NCBI GenBank assembly: GCA_018257865.1
Contig: JAEUBA010000005.1
Span: 62,001-126,000 of the forward strand
Source of the DNA: Stereocaulon alpinum
Lineage: Eukaryota; Ascomycota; Lecanoromycetes; Lecanorales; Stereocaulaceae
Reading direction: 5' to 3'
Length of the DNA: 64,000 nt
Shown here: positions 1 to 10,836 of the stretch, piece by piece
Layout of the letters: the number at the start of each line of letters is the position of its first letter
Position numbering within the stretch: position 1 is the stretch's first letter
The notes under the pieces: generated by a model
Told to the model about the DNA's origin: nothing
What the model saw: only the letters and a program-made list of their open reading frames with translations
Databases searched by the model: none
Made by a program: the position numbers and the translations under genes

Positions 1-214
1 GAGTTCGTATGAGGGGGAGGGTAATGGGTATGACGTGATCAGGGTGTTGGGTATGGAGTGGTTAAGTTTAGGCTTAGATGGATTTCACGAAACGGTATGC
101 TCATTTTGGAAAGTCCACAAGGCTATGGTCAAGGTTCACGAAAAGTTTACATGGCATTGTTGATAAGGCTGTAGCCTACGCTATACGGCATATGGAAGGC
201 TCGCTGCCCACTCA

Positions 215-2596
215 TCAATGATCTCCATTCACAACTCCATTCCCATTTCGCAAGGAGTCTAATTCCTCAACCCTCAATCGGTATACATCCTGAGCTTCTC
301 TTGCTCTCCTGTTGACAAATGCTCGCTCTTCCTGTACTTGCTCCTGCCGCTTAAGCAGCGCTGCCTCCTCGGCGATCTGCAAGGTTCGTAGCGAATCTTC
401 CTTGATCTGTTCATCCTCGAGAGCAGCAGATGCCTCAATTGTCTTCTGTCGAAGGGTCTTGGCCCGTTGTTGGTAGCCTCCGTTGACCAGGGCGAGCCTC
501 TTCTCCAACTTATTGCCCTTCTCTGCATCCTCCACAATGGTAGCTTGAATCTTGTCAAAAGCCTCAATGATGGTCTGCCTCTCCTCGGCTTCGTCTTCAT
601 CATAACCCAGCAGCCCTGGCAAAGCTGTAGACGTGTTGTGCAAGTGCTCCCATGATGCCTCGAAGTCCTGCAGCCTCTTCTCCTTATCCCTAGAAGGCAG
701 TTCAAGTGCTATCTCCAACCGAGCCTTGTTCAATTCATCATCATTAAATATCTCGAGTGGCCTTGCTGATCCCTGGACTTTTGCTCCAGGGGAGGGATAT
801 CTCAAGGCATCGTTGGCAATCAAAAGTGCGGTTTCCATGGCTATCAATGCTTCGGCGGGATCTGTGATATCTGAAGAAACATTGAGAAGGGCATCAGTAT
901 CAATAACTGTAGGACGCGGCAGATTCCGTTGCATTACTTGAGTTCGTCGCTTGAACTCTGCCCTTTGCTCCGCCTCACGAAGAGCTTCAATCCGTCGATC
1001 TCGCTCTGCAGCATCTTCTTCGGATAATTCAGCCTCTCTGTCATCTTCTTGTTGCTCCTCTGGCAGCTCGAGGTCAAAATCAAGGGCTTTAGGTTTCGGT
1101 AAAGCTGCGAATTGTGACTTAAGCTGTGATCTCATGGCTTGTTCTCGCAGTTTGATTTCCTTAGGCGTGTTCCCAACAACCTGTATGGCTCCAGGGTCGT
1201 CTTGATTGATGGCGAAGTTATCCCTTGGTGTACGCATTGGTGTAGCTCCTGAACCACCTGGAGCCCTCATAGGTGTTGCTCCAGCGCCACTCGCAACACT
1301 TTGGCGTATTGGCGTTGCCATAGGATTTGGCGTGGCTACTACATATCTCCGGGGAGTGACACCATCGAAACCTGTGGAACCGCTACCCTCATGCAAAGGC
1401 GTATTCTCTCCTCCGAGTAACGATGACTGTGTTTCTGTCAAAGCACGGATGTTGCGGATTTCGTTTGCAATGTGATCCTCCTGGGGAGGTGCTCTTGGTG
1501 TTCTGATAGGTGTACCTCCAACAATGCCCGTGTAATTTCCGATGAAGCCTTTCGTAGCCTCATTGTCACCTTCTCCAGCCAGTCTATGTGCTTGCTCTCC
1601 AACCATTCCCATCTTCACAATATCCTCGAGCTCTGATTCACCCACTTGTGGGGCTGGTAGATTCAGCGACCTCCTTTTACTGCTCTGCTCGGCTTCTCGT
1701 ATCCTTTGCATCTGGCCAGCTTTTGCTGCAGCAGCAAACGCAGCTGAAGGGCCTGGCTTATCACCTTTCTGCTTCTTTCTCTGTGTGTCATCATTCTGGT
1801 CGCCTTTTCGTTTGTTTGCCAGCTGTTGCTTTCTTGGATCGAAAGCTTCGCGCTGCTTTTCGTTAATCTCCATTTCCTCTTGAGTGTCGTAGAAGCCTGG
1901 TGCAGCCTTCTTCTCAAAGGGTATATCGGCGTTGTAATCCATTTGACCCTTTTTGCGGTTGACAATCTTGATGTTGATGCCGGCATTCTTGAGCTCTCGG
2001 CGCTTTTGTAGCAGAGCTAGTCTTCGAGATTCCTCAAGCTGGCGCTCACGAGCCTTTCGCTTGGCCTTTTTTCCCTGTGTGTTTGCGAGTCGGGCACGAG
2101 CTTCACTGAGCATCTCCTTCTCGTCTTCATCCAGGTCTATGGTATCAGGGCGAGCAGGCTTGGATTCAGGATCGGGGTCCAGCTCTCCAGGTCGTAATCG
2201 CCTCACATCATCAGCGCTCGGCGCTGCAGTCTCGCCTCCAGCGGGACCGCCCAGCCCAAGCTCATCGTTTTCCCTCGCCTCAGCCTCGTCCAGGAGCTTC
2301 TGATATCTTTCCAGACACTGTGTAGCTGTCCTACCTACCATAGGCGCGATAGTCCTCCATTGGGTTGGCATCAACTTCGCCAAATGTAGTAACTTTTCAT
2401 CTTCCTCCTTCGACCACTCGATCTTGCGGATGCTTGGATCTAGCCATTCCACCCATCTTGCCTTGCATTGCTTGGGTGTTTTGCGCGCGAGTAGGGAGGA
2501 TACGCGAGCCCATTGATTGAGGCCATATTTCGAGACGGAAGCTTTGAGGACCTCATCCTCGATGTTAGTCCACACCCCGCCCTTGACAACAGGCAT
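215..2596 (-). CDS. CEF1: Pre-mRNA-splicing factor Cef1/Cdc5
   Basis: Intronless gene of 793 residues, the normal length for the CDC5L/Cef1 family, a core subunit of the Prp19 (NineTeen) complex that activates the spliceosome in the nucleus. Two Myb/SANT repeats occupy about residues 1-105, with the family pattern VKGGVWTNIEDEVLK at the start and KIEWSKEEDEKLLHLAK opening repeat 2. A lysine/arginine-rich segment with likely nuclear localisation signals follows (about 160-290). Next comes a run of TPxR/TPMR motifs (about 360-480), which are candidate proline-directed phosphorylation sites, and then a long charged coiled-coil C-terminus. The start is fixed by the MPVVKGG N-terminus typical of the family. 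It is transcribed away from a small mitochondrial-type gene with 233 bp between start codons. The family assignment is certain from the repeats; the complex membership is family knowledge. Confidence 0.97.
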   Translation of the reverse strand: MPVVKGGVWTNIEDEVLKASVSKYGLNQWARVSSLLARKTPKQCKARWVEWLDPSIRKIEWSKEEDEKLLHLAKLMPTQWRTIAPMVGRTATQCLERYQKLLDEAEARENDELGLGGPAGGETAAPSADDVRRLRPGELDPDPESKPARPDTIDLDEDEKEMLSEARARLANTQGKKAKRKARERQLEESRRLALLQKRRELKNAGINIKIVNRKKGQMDYNADIPFEKKAAPGFYDTQEEMEINEKQREAFDPRKQQLANKRKGDQNDDTQRKKQKGDKPGPSAAFAAAAKAGQMQRIREAEQSSKRRSLNLPAPQVGESELEDIVKMGMVGEQAHRLAGEGDNEATKGFIGNYTGIVGGTPIRTPRAPPQEDHIANEIRNIRALTETQSSLLGGENTPLHEGSGSTGFDGVTPRRYVVATPNPMATPIRQSVASGAGATPMRAPGGSGATPMRTPRDNFAINQDDPGAIQVVGNTPKEIKLREQAMRSQLKSQFAALPKPKALDFDLELPEEQQEDDREAELSEEDAAERDRRIEALREAEQRAEFKRRTQVMQRNLPRPTVIDTDALLNVSSDITDPAEALIAMETALLIANDALRYPSPGAKVQGSARPLEIFNDDELNKARLEIALELPSRDKEKRLQDFEASWEHLHNTSTALPGLLGYDEDEAEERQTIIEAFDKIQATIVEDAEKGNKLEKRLALVNGGYQQRAKTLRQKTIEASAALEDEQIKEDSLRTLQIAEEAALLKRQEQVQEERAFVNRRAREAQDVYRLRVEELDSLRNGNGVVNGDH

Positions 2597-2829
2597 GGTT
2601 TCAAGCTGACTAGGAAAGATAGATGCACAATGAAAGGAGTGAGCGTCTCACGAGATGAGTCTAGGGATGTTGGAGAAAATGGCTTTCACGAAGCAACTCT
2701 AGCCGGCGACGCTAACGGCAGAGATAACGCCGGTCGCCGATATCAGCCTTATATGAAGTCACCCTTAAGTATTCACGTTTACCTCTACAGGTTGGATTGC
2801 GCTTATCAGATGCGGGCATGCACTAAAAA
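2597..2829. promoter_or_regulatory. Divergent promoter of CEF1 and the small mitochondrial gene
   Basis: The 233 bp between the two divergent start codons must hold both 5' regions. No clear TATA box was seen. The assignment rests on gene orientation only. Confidence 0.5.
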
Positions 2830-3220
2830 ATGCTGCGCAGAGCTCTAATTAGTGGCAGCAGAATTGCACGCTCGTCCTATGTCCCAGCTGAGGCTCATAA
2901 GGTTCCAGTGGCACGCTGCGCGTCAACTCAGTCTAGCGACTCTGGAAAGCCTACGCCAGAACTGAAGGTATGGACTATTGTCCTCTGTACATCATCCTTC
3001 TACTCAACGGTTTTAGGCCGAGAACAAGGACAACTCCAAATCCGGAGCGGACGAAGCGGCCAAGACAAAGAGGAAGACACAAGCAGAATTGGACGAAGAA
3101 CTACGCCAAAAGCTCGAAGGGATAGCTGGTGATGGTGGCGAAGCTGGGATGGAGCTTGAGAACGGGCAGCCAGTCTCAATGAAGAGAGGTGTCAAGAGCA
3201 ACATGTTTCGGTATATATGA
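2830..3220 (+). CDS. Small mitochondrial-type protein, function unknown
   Basis: Two exons, 2830-2967 and 3017-3220, separated by a 49-bp GTATGG...TTTTAG intron, encode 113 residues. The N-terminus (MLRRALISGSRIARSS) is rich in Arg and Ser with no acid for 20 residues, as expected for a mitochondrial presequence. The middle is a charged, lysine-rich probable helix with the pattern AELDEELRQKLEG. The C-terminus ends in VKSNMFRYI, and a tail of this kind seems to recur in small uncharacterised fungal mitochondrial proteins; that last point is recollection, not a search. No catalytic motif is visible. Without the intron the first reading frame runs into unrelated sequence, whereas splicing joins two compositionally consistent halves. 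It shares its 5' region with CEF1. Confidence 0.75.
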
Positions 3221-3494
3221 GAGCATCATGGATCTTCAGGGGAAAACTACAAGCGTAATCTACGACTGGTCCGCCACAAGGTGCGCCGAAGGCAAATGCA
3301 ACATCAATCTTGATCAATATTTGAGCTACCAATGGCACCGTGAATCGCTGGAGCCCTTGGCTCACGACATCCAGATCGTGCAGATATGCTCTTGGTAATT
3401 ACAGGATCTGATAGTACATGAATGTGGGAAATTGCGCCTGCAAAAGCCTGAGGAGTTGCACCCGTTTGATGGTCCCATGCTCCGCTCGATCTTC

Positions 3495-4316
3495 CTACCC
3501 AGCCTGCACAGCCGCAGCAAGTGATTCCAGATTCGTCAAATCAACATGATTATAGCATCCAGTAGGGTTACCCTTGTAAAAGCAGGAGCCGTAATCAAAG
3601 TACACGGCATTGACTCCATCTTCCGCCATCGTGTGGACTAGACTTCGGATATTCGTAGTTGCTGAGGTATTGTAGATGATGATCCCGGTTTGATCCAGTC
3701 TATCGCTGGGGAGGCTCTGAATGGTCGTGGCATTCTTGTAGCTGGATATTAGATTCTCGAACTCAATCATGGTGTCACAGTAGTTGAACAGTTCTTCTGG
3801 GCCATAGGACCCTGGATTGAATATCACGGGAGTTACAGTTGACGGCACTTCCTCGTACGCATACGCCGAGACATTGTGATAGTATTCTAATTCAGTATTC
3901 GTATAACTGTAGTTGCCGACAACGTCATCAAAGAAGATGCCACCAATAGAAATGTTGTACTTGGTATTCGATGCCCAATAAGCATAGGTGCTAATGTTGG
4001 AGATGACTTCAGAGTAAGGTATTTGCGCGTATCCTGTATCGACGTAGCCTAAAGTGATGACGTTTGAGTGATCGTTGAGCTTTGAAATGACGTTCATGTA
4101 GTCTTGATTTGGGTATGTGTTGGCGTTTGGGCCGGGTCCGCTGTCAGGATTGATGATAACCTGAAATTGGACTTCAGGGTAGGCTGCAATGGCGGAGGTG
4201 AGGTTGTTCCACGCGACTGGCATGGCCGTAGGGTCTTCGTAGAGCGGGACAAGGATGAACAGAGAGGTTACTGGAATTGCAAGCAAGAGTGGAGCAAGGA
4301 CCGTAAAGGAATTCAT
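3495..4316 (-). CDS. Secreted spherulation-specific family 4 (spherulin-4) protein
   Basis: A single-exon gene of 273 residues from the Met at 4316. An in-frame Met at 4346 would add ten residues in front of the hydrophobic stretch, so the downstream Met, which begins a clean signal peptide (MNSFTVLAPLLLAIPVTS), is preferred. The body has the spherulin-4 pattern: LFILVPLYEDP near the N-terminus, VIINPDSGPG at about 50, a (beta/alpha)8-type core with GIFFDDV in the middle, VIFNPGSYGPEELFNYCDTMIEFEN, and AVYFDYGSCF near the end. The family includes secreted galactosaminogalactan hydrolases of the Sph3/GH135 type, so an exopolysaccharide hydrolase is plausible but not proven. Many NxS/T sequons fit a secreted glycoprotein. 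A TATA-like run lies about 75 bp upstream. Confidence 0.88.
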   Translation of the reverse strand: MNSFTVLAPLLLAIPVTSLFILVPLYEDPTAMPVAWNNLTSAIAAYPEVQFQVIINPDSGPGPNANTYPNQDYMNVISKLNDHSNVITLGYVDTGYAQIPYSEVISNISTYAYWASNTKYNISIGGIFFDDVVGNYSYTNTELEYYHNVSAYAYEEVPSTVTPVIFNPGSYGPEELFNYCDTMIEFENLISSYKNATTIQSLPSDRLDQTGIIIYNTSATTNIRSLVHTMAEDGVNAVYFDYGSCFYKGNPTGCYNHVDLTNLESLAAAVQAG

Positions 4317-5104
4317 GTTTACGTACGTTGGCCATAAAGAGGTCAATGAATTGGGGATTGCAGTAAGGAAGACTTACTAGAACAGCCCAAACCTATATAT
4401 ACCGTGTATGGGGGTGGTGTTCGTTTCAGGGGGAACCGGGATATGCAGGGTTCCATCATTTCTCATTTACAGGTCCGAAGCTCTCCGTAACTTGCCGAGA
4501 TCGTGCTTTGGCGGCCCAATTTAGGTGCAGTAGGTCCAGACCTTTCGAAAGGCCAAGCTGAGCGATACCGCGAGCCTGATGTAGAGAAAGGGTGTTCAGA
4601 CTTAAGGGCTACTGCGATTCCCTCTTCTCAACTAGACTTGCTTGTCGCCGAGAAAGGGTGGCCAGCTAAGATCATGCCGCACTCACTTCCTCCGAAAGCA
4701 GATGTTATTAGAGTTCAAACCAATCCGAGATCGCAGGAGCTGTGATGTTCTTCCTTGTAGACCACTCTTTAGCTGACAGAAGCGAACGAGGGAATTAGTA
4801 AGAAAACAACGATGATCACCGAGGTCTGATACAGGTCGCGAGATAAGATTTCAGATAGCAGAATGTAAGCCAAGGGCGCAAGGCTAAGAAAAGAGACGAG
4901 AACTCCCAACAGAGACACTTTTGTAAGAACGGCAATCAGCAGACCTCTCAACGTTCTTAGGTCTCGAGGACATCCATTTTCAGCATCTGTACATTCCCAC
5001 GAGAAGACTTTCTTAGGCAGCTACCTCGAGCACATGCGTTATCTCAATGCCTTCGCTCCAGGTTGCATATCAGTCCTGACTGTTCGACGAACCTGTGTTT
5101 TCCA
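4317..5104. other. Intergenic stretch with a possible membrane-exon relic
   Basis: No complete gene was found. On the minus strand, about 5011-4769, an open frame follows an in-frame TAG that could be a splice acceptor. It encodes a segment containing ENGCPRDLRTLRG and then two strongly hydrophobic stretches before a stop. It looks like the last exon of a membrane protein whose upstream exons are absent, because the P450 gene lies about 95 bp upstream. A chance ORF cannot be excluded. Confidence 0.25.
4392..4402 (-). promoter_or_regulatory. TATA-like box upstream of the spherulin-4 gene
   Basis: On the minus strand this reads as TATATATAGG, about 75 bp upstream of the preferred start codon at 4316. 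Position and sequence fit a TATA element; no experimental support. Confidence 0.4.
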
Positions 5105-6926
5105 TCAGAGCTTGCAATGTACCAACGACGAAATGGGCAACACAAACCAAACGTTGCACACTTCCCACTCCTTCTCCGGCTGTGCCAACTCAATTTTGTA
5201 CTCTCTTAGCAGCTGCGGCACAATTTTGTGGATCTCCATCAGGGTGAAGTTCTTCCCAATGCATGCTCGATGACCAGCACCGAAGGTGAAGAAAGACGCT
5301 TCCATCTCTGTGACTTTTTCTTTGCTGCTATCGATCCATCTCTATCGAAGGTTCGGTCAGCTATTACATACCCAAATTTCGTAATGTAATGGCGGAGAAG
5401 TTATTTAGGACTAGAGAGAGATGCAGCTAATCTATTTGACCAATTCTATGCTTGCAGATGTTATCATGTGAGTAAAGTTTCCCACAACCAAACGTACCTC
5501 TGGCATAAAGCTTCCTGGGTTGGGGAATACTGCTGCGTCATGATGCACGACCCAAGCATTGATACCAACAATTGTACCGGCCGGAATATGCTGGCCGCAG
5601 ATATTCATACCGCAATCCGGCACATGCCGCTCTAGCAGGAAACCGGTGGGGGGATGAATGCGTAGTGCTTCTTTGATGACAGCCTGAAGATACGGTAAAT
5701 GAGTCTTAGCCTCTTGGTAGCTGATCGGTTGGCTGAGATTGCCAGCTTCATCTGCCCCATCAATTTCCGCCATCAGCCTGTCCATCCTGGCTGGATCGCG
5801 CAGGAGACTGTATATGATAGTGCGGAGTACAATGGCAGTGGTCGGGCTCCCAGCAAAGACATTGGCAGAGGCATGCGCAATGATATCGCGTGTGCTGAGT
5901 TTAGTCTCATCAGCGTCCTTCAGCTTGTTCCACTTGGTCAATTGGTCCTTCCCGATTTCGCCTTCCTCAGCTTTGGGCTTGCCGTCATGTGGAAATGTGG
6001 CGCGAGACTTGAGTACTTTGAGAGTGAACTGCAGCACTTTGTCCCAGTGTTCCATGGAAGGCAGAAGGACGCGCAAAAGAGGGTTGCCAAGGAGAAATGA
6101 ATGTAAGTAAGGAACTTGGCCGATCAGACTTGAGTAGACGAGCATTCCGTGGATGGTTGCTATCATATCGTCTGCATCCTTACCTTGTTCTAGAAAGCCG
6201 AGTTGTTTATTGAAGGTCAGCGAGCCCACAACGTCGAAAGCGTAGTATTGGAGCCAAACCTGTCACAAGCATAGGATTAGAGGTTCTAGCTGAATGCATC
6301 TTGCGCAAGAAAGGTAGCTCACCCCAAGGTCCAAAGAACTGCCTGACGCAGCATAGTCGCACAGCTTCGACATGAAGAGTGTTGAGCAAGAGTTGACTGC
6401 ATCTTCCATCTCCAGCAACGAGCCCATACTGTAAGCAGCAGCCACAGCTCTCTTCTGATGCCGATGGTAGGCCTCATCTGTAGTAGAAAAGAGGTTCGGG
6501 TGTGGCTTTTTTTCTAAGGATATGCTTTGTATGGTAAAGAACGGCGTATAAACCGAGTTGTCAACATGGCAGCACATCTCCAAGACACAGTATAAGCAAG
6601 ATTCATACCTTGTTCAATATAGGCTTCGACCCATAGATGATCGGTAACTCTTTCGGATCGCCTACGGAGATATGGTTGGGTCCAACTCGCACAAGATGTC
6701 CATATCGCTGGTGCAACTCGATGTAAGTGCGATGCGCATGCCCACGGCGGACGTCCCAGACCCGCCAGAGCCCTGTGACGCTGGCAATGGCAGGGCCGGG
6801 GATGTGTGATACACCATGCCCGTATCTATTCCCTAGCAGGAACAGTAAGGAATAAGCGGTAAGGGTGGCAATGAGGTGAGACTGGATGAATCCGATGACA
6901 AGAGTGCAAATATTTTGTAATTGCAT
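5105..6926 (-). CDS. Cytochrome P450 monooxygenase
   Basis: Four exons: 6926-6609, 6577-6323, 6259-5498 and 5341-5105, giving 523 residues from the Met at 6926 (an upstream in-frame Met at 6992 would give 545). The N-terminus has a membrane anchor followed by the proline hinge SHIPGPAIAS. ExxR is present as KEALR, the PERF-like motif as FMPERW across the last splice junction, and the heme loop as FGAGHRACIGK with the axial Cys. Two features are odd. The I-helix reads AGSPTTA, so the acidic residue normally next to the catalytic Thr is replaced by Pro. The first intron (6578-6608) would be only 31 nt, yet it is the only splice that keeps the P450 frame open. The enzyme may be active with altered oxygen activation, or decaying. 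The substrate is unknown. Confidence 0.85.
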
Positions 6927-6992
6927 CTTGAGAACGTTCGTGCAGTGAGCTGTGTTGATCACAGCGAATTGTTGAAACTCCTGTTTGTGCAA

Positions 6993-7792
6993 CTTATATC
7001 AAATTGAGTAGAGCGTGTAACAATATTATCATATAAAGATAAGGAGTACTTATCAGAGCGCTGTAGTATTACATATCGGCCTGCAGCATAAGTGCGCCAA
7101 CAGTACCTCCACACCTAGGCTCGCGACCCCCCTGAACCCCCAACTGACGCATTAAAGTTACAACGAAAGCCAATTGTCGGTACACCCTCTTGCTAGGTAG
7201 TACCGATTAGTAGGTAGCTTGATCCCCTATTACCTGCCCCGGACAACCTGATTCGCAGGGTGTCTATTGGGCTTGGTAAACTGGGGATTGTCTTGAATCT
7301 AGCTAGCTAATCTATGGTGTTTTGACTTAGGAGTCAGCGCCAAGCCGCTTATTGCGGAGCGGAGTAATATTATTCCGACACCAATGAATAAAGAGCCTTT
7401 GAAACTTGCAGAGCCCGTCGGCAGGCCTCGCATTGTGAGAGTGTGAATTTGCTACTGTTCTGGTAACCACTCATGACCAAGGAAAAACATTGGTTGCGAA
7501 GGGAGGGTGAGATGCAGCAGAGGTTGCTAGTGCGAAATTGGAGGTACGTAGCGGGTCTTCATCGACGTAGCTAAGGTACGTACGGCCGCTACGGCCACTA
7601 CTACGGCAGCTACTACGTACAACATCCTCGACATCGAAAGCTAAAACCCGAACAGCAAAAATCAACTCTTGAAACACGCAACACTTTGGTATACGATAAC
7701 TTGACAACGCTTTAAACATGTATCATAATTCGAGGAGCTGTGAAAGCGCTTAACAAGCTCCATAGTTTTGCTGCAGGAAGCTTACAGTTCTA
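6993..7792. other. Intergenic region without a recognised gene
   Basis: Nothing with coding character was found. Around 7540-7615 there is a cluster of ACGTAC/TACGGC-type short repeats and partial palindromes. No family or terminal repeat was recognised. Confidence 0.4.
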
Positions 7793-8212
7793 TGTTATAG
7801 ATATCACTTGGTGTAGTTGATTATAGTCTTCGATGTTCGGGTTTTCGAGGGAATTGTTCAAATGCGCTGCCGTATCAGCGGTGAACTCCACCAGAGATAT
7901 GTTATGATAAGTCCTTATTTGGCACTCACTGCTTTTGTTAAAGTAGTCATCGGGTGCCTTGAAACATACTTTTCCCATAGGATCAATTACAACAACATAG
8001 GAATGACGAGAGTCGACACTGATATTCAGATTCAATTTTTTCATTTAGCAAAGTTTGTCCACCATGTTCTCTTCAGAGAAAGGTTCATTGTAACCCTGAT
8101 TGTCACTGAAATGTGTTTTGCGCAAGGAAGGGTTGTTCTCGTGCTGGCCTAAAACCAGTGGAACCGTTGAGTACTGATTATCTTCCGAATGCTTTATAGG
8201 GCCGAAAGGCAT
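7793..8212 (-). pseudogene. Small hypothetical gene interrupted by an in-frame TAA
   Basis: On the minus strand an ATG at 8212 opens 55 codons (MPFGPIKHSEDNQYSTVPLV...) to a TAA at 8045-8047. The next codon is ATG, and the same frame then continues for 84 codons (MKKLNLNISVDSRHSYVVV...) to a second stop. Both halves have similar, protein-like composition, and the downstream half has a plausible folded pattern (VVVIDPMGKVCF). A TATA-like TAAATAG lies just upstream of 8212. I found no intron that removes the TAA and keeps frame. It may be a gene broken by one nonsense change, a readthrough case, or two small ORFs. The family is not recognised. Confidence 0.35.
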
Positions 8213-8664
8213 GACCGCGTCTATTTAAGCTTCTCGCATATCCCTCAGGCAACGAGCTTGTACTACTAGCTTGTGTGCACAGTGAAGGATTTGACACATT
8301 GTCTTGAATTCATCTCTCTGAACAATTTCTAATATACAACCAAATAAATTGATGCTTAGTACATACGGCCATAGACTGAAGACTAATCGGCATCCCGTCC
8401 GCTCTGCCAAAGACAAGCTTCAGATCGGTCAACTAGTAGTTGGGTGGGTGACCACCAGCGAATACTGGCTGCTGTATGTTTTTGCAATCTTTGAATCCGC
8501 AAGGGGTTATCACTTGCCAATCCTTTGACTTCTTACGGGATTCTCGAAGCAGGCTGGGTACGACTAGCAATGAACCACGATTGATTATGGAAGTATTCAC
8601 GAGGCTGCAAAGACTGTATACCATGGACTGAGTGATATGACTGGAGTACTGCCAACGATTGCCT
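8213..8664. other. Intergenic region, nothing recognised
   Basis: This is the stretch between the 3' end of the MATE gene and the small interrupted gene. Only short, unconvincing ORFs are present. Confidence 0.4.
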
Positions 8665-10836
8665 TTAAGCCCGTTCATTCCTTGATTTTGCATCCTCAAC
8701 ACTCCGTTCCCAATCCGTCCTGAACAGGAAAAATGCCTCAGTCACAGCGACGAGGCCCAATGCAATGGCAATACCAGCCCATAATCCATACAATTTCCAG
8801 CCTAATCCAAAAGCCGTGCCCATACTGATTGGCATCGCTATGACGTAGTAGCAAAACAATTGTACATATCCTCCTACTTCCTGTCTGCCCAGGCCACGCA
8901 ATATGCCATTACAGCAAGCAGCCATTGCGTCGAAAAGCTGAAACGCTGCGCACAGAGGTAAAAGTCTGGCAACCAGGTCGATGACCTCAAGATCGGACGT
9001 GAACAGCTGCGGCAGGTAACTCCTAAGATTTGAGAGTAAGATGACGTTGAATAAACCGACCGCGATAGATGCGAAACCCGCCACCTTTGCGGACACTCTA
9101 GCAGCGTCTGCAAGTGTTGCACCAATCAGGTTTGCAATTCGAGTAGATGCAGCAATCGATATTGGGAAGGGAATCTGGAATGTAAGTGTTGTGATTGTGG
9201 CGAGGACAGATTGCGCAGCCAGGTGCGCTGTGCCGAAGTACGACGCTGCGAGGGTTAAGAGCTCGAAGGCAAGACATTCGGCTTCTACCATCAACAGGCC
9301 AGGGAGAGCGAGGCGGACCATGGGTCCCCAGTTATGTAGTGCTGAACACTTTAGCGTGTACTCAGTCAACAGTCTGAGAAGGAAAATACCGCGTTTTGTA
9401 AAGCCAGGCCAGCAATTCGCTCCTCCCACGAAGCGCACATAGAGAACGAGGAGGACAGGGAGGAGTGTATCTGTTATTGCAACGGCGATTGGAGCACCCT
9501 TGAAGCCCCATTTGAATTGCTGATATGCGTTAGGAAGACGCTTTGTATTTGTTGAACGTGAACAAGGAGGAGGTGGGCAATATTATCAATGGAGTCATTG
9601 GCAGGGAAAAGAGCTGTGACACACCCAAACGAAGAGCCAATTCATGAATGCATTTAGTGGAGCACAGATGAGCAGCACGTAGAGCGAGGCGTAGAATATT
9701 CCTTGGGCTTGGAGATATCTTTTTGCAGCTTCAAACGTGGCATATCCAGGAGCACCAACCAGAACGATTCTCAGATATACTCCAGCGAAGATAGCAACGT
9801 CCTTCTCCGGAACAATTTTCATGAGGATCGTCTCTGCACAAAGCCATATAATGCCGATTGGGATGCTGATGGACCACAAGAAGTACACCATCCGTTGGGT
9901 CTGCAATCCCACCAACTTCTTCCTGCCAGATCCATAGGCTTGTGCACAGAGAGTGTCCAAACTTGTTGCCAATCCCTGATAGACAGCATAGCCTGTTATG
10001 TTAGCAGTCATGCTCGCCAGGCTCACTGCTGCGAGCTCGACCTTGCCCAGGTGTCCTACTGTGAAGATACTAGCAACGGTCAAGGAATATTGGAGGAGGA
10101 AGGTAAGTACAAGGGGCCCCGAATAGTGTCCCAATACCTTGGCTTCACGTTGCCACGTAGTCTTAATTTTGCCCTCAAGGACTGCCTCTTCCCACTTCTG
10201 ATCTAAATTCGTGGGAGAATCTTGACCACCGTATGGCAAGGTGGGGTCACCTAACAAAGGTGTCGTCTCTGGAAATCCGGAATCGCCTTCCGCAGCGGAG
10301 TCGTCAACCGCTTCTTCCCCTGGACTCATGACTTTCCGATCCCCACCTGGGATACCAATATGGGGTATTGAAAGATGTCGTGACACTTGTCGGCCAATTG
10401 TTTTAGACCCGTCTCTGGCCTGGGGATGCTTCGGTGGAATGATATTGTTATCACGGAGCAGGCTTCGCTCTTCTCTTCTGGCTTCACGCCTATCTCTCTT
10501 CGTGGGGGTTTGATTCGAACCAAAGAGTCCCGTTCCAACTGTGGGTCGGGAGCCTGCCATTGTAAAACTGGGTCTCCTGTACGACCCAACCATTGAAGTG
10601 CCCATGGAGTTCCGACGAGTCACCGAAGACAAGGTCTCCTCATCTAATTCGGAATCATCTTCGGTTGTATTGCCCTCATCTATGGGGTTTTCGGGATCAT
10701 TGTCGGACTCATCTTCCATATCTCTGGCTACTGAAGCTTCAGCTAAAGGGGCCGATGAGCCATAGGTTGAGGACCGGCTGCGTGTGTTCCATAGGCGTCC
10801 TGGTCGGATGGCTTTAACGGAACCTTGAGAAGTCAT
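8665..10836 (-). CDS. MATE-family multidrug/toxic compound extrusion transporter
   Basis: Two exons, 10836-9625 and 9519-8665, joined across a 105-bp GTGTGT...CAG intron in phase 0, encode 688 residues. The first about 220 residues are polar and probably disordered (acidic runs such as DMEDESDNDPENP). Then about twelve hydrophobic segments follow the MATE pattern, including LGKVELAAVSLASM in the first domain and AHLAAQSVLATI at the equivalent place in the second, as in the two-fold pseudo-symmetric MATE fold. Yeast Erc1-like vacuolar or plasma membrane antiporters are the nearest described fungal group. The protein would export or sequester organic cations. The long N-terminal extension is common in fungal members. 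It lies near the P450, but they are separated by over 1.7 kb and no biosynthetic cluster is evident. Confidence 0.93.

Noticed and set aside
5105..10836. P450 and MATE gene as a secondary-metabolite cluster
   Set aside because: No core synthase (PKS, NRPS, terpene) or pathway regulator lies nearby, and the genes are over 1.7 kb apart.
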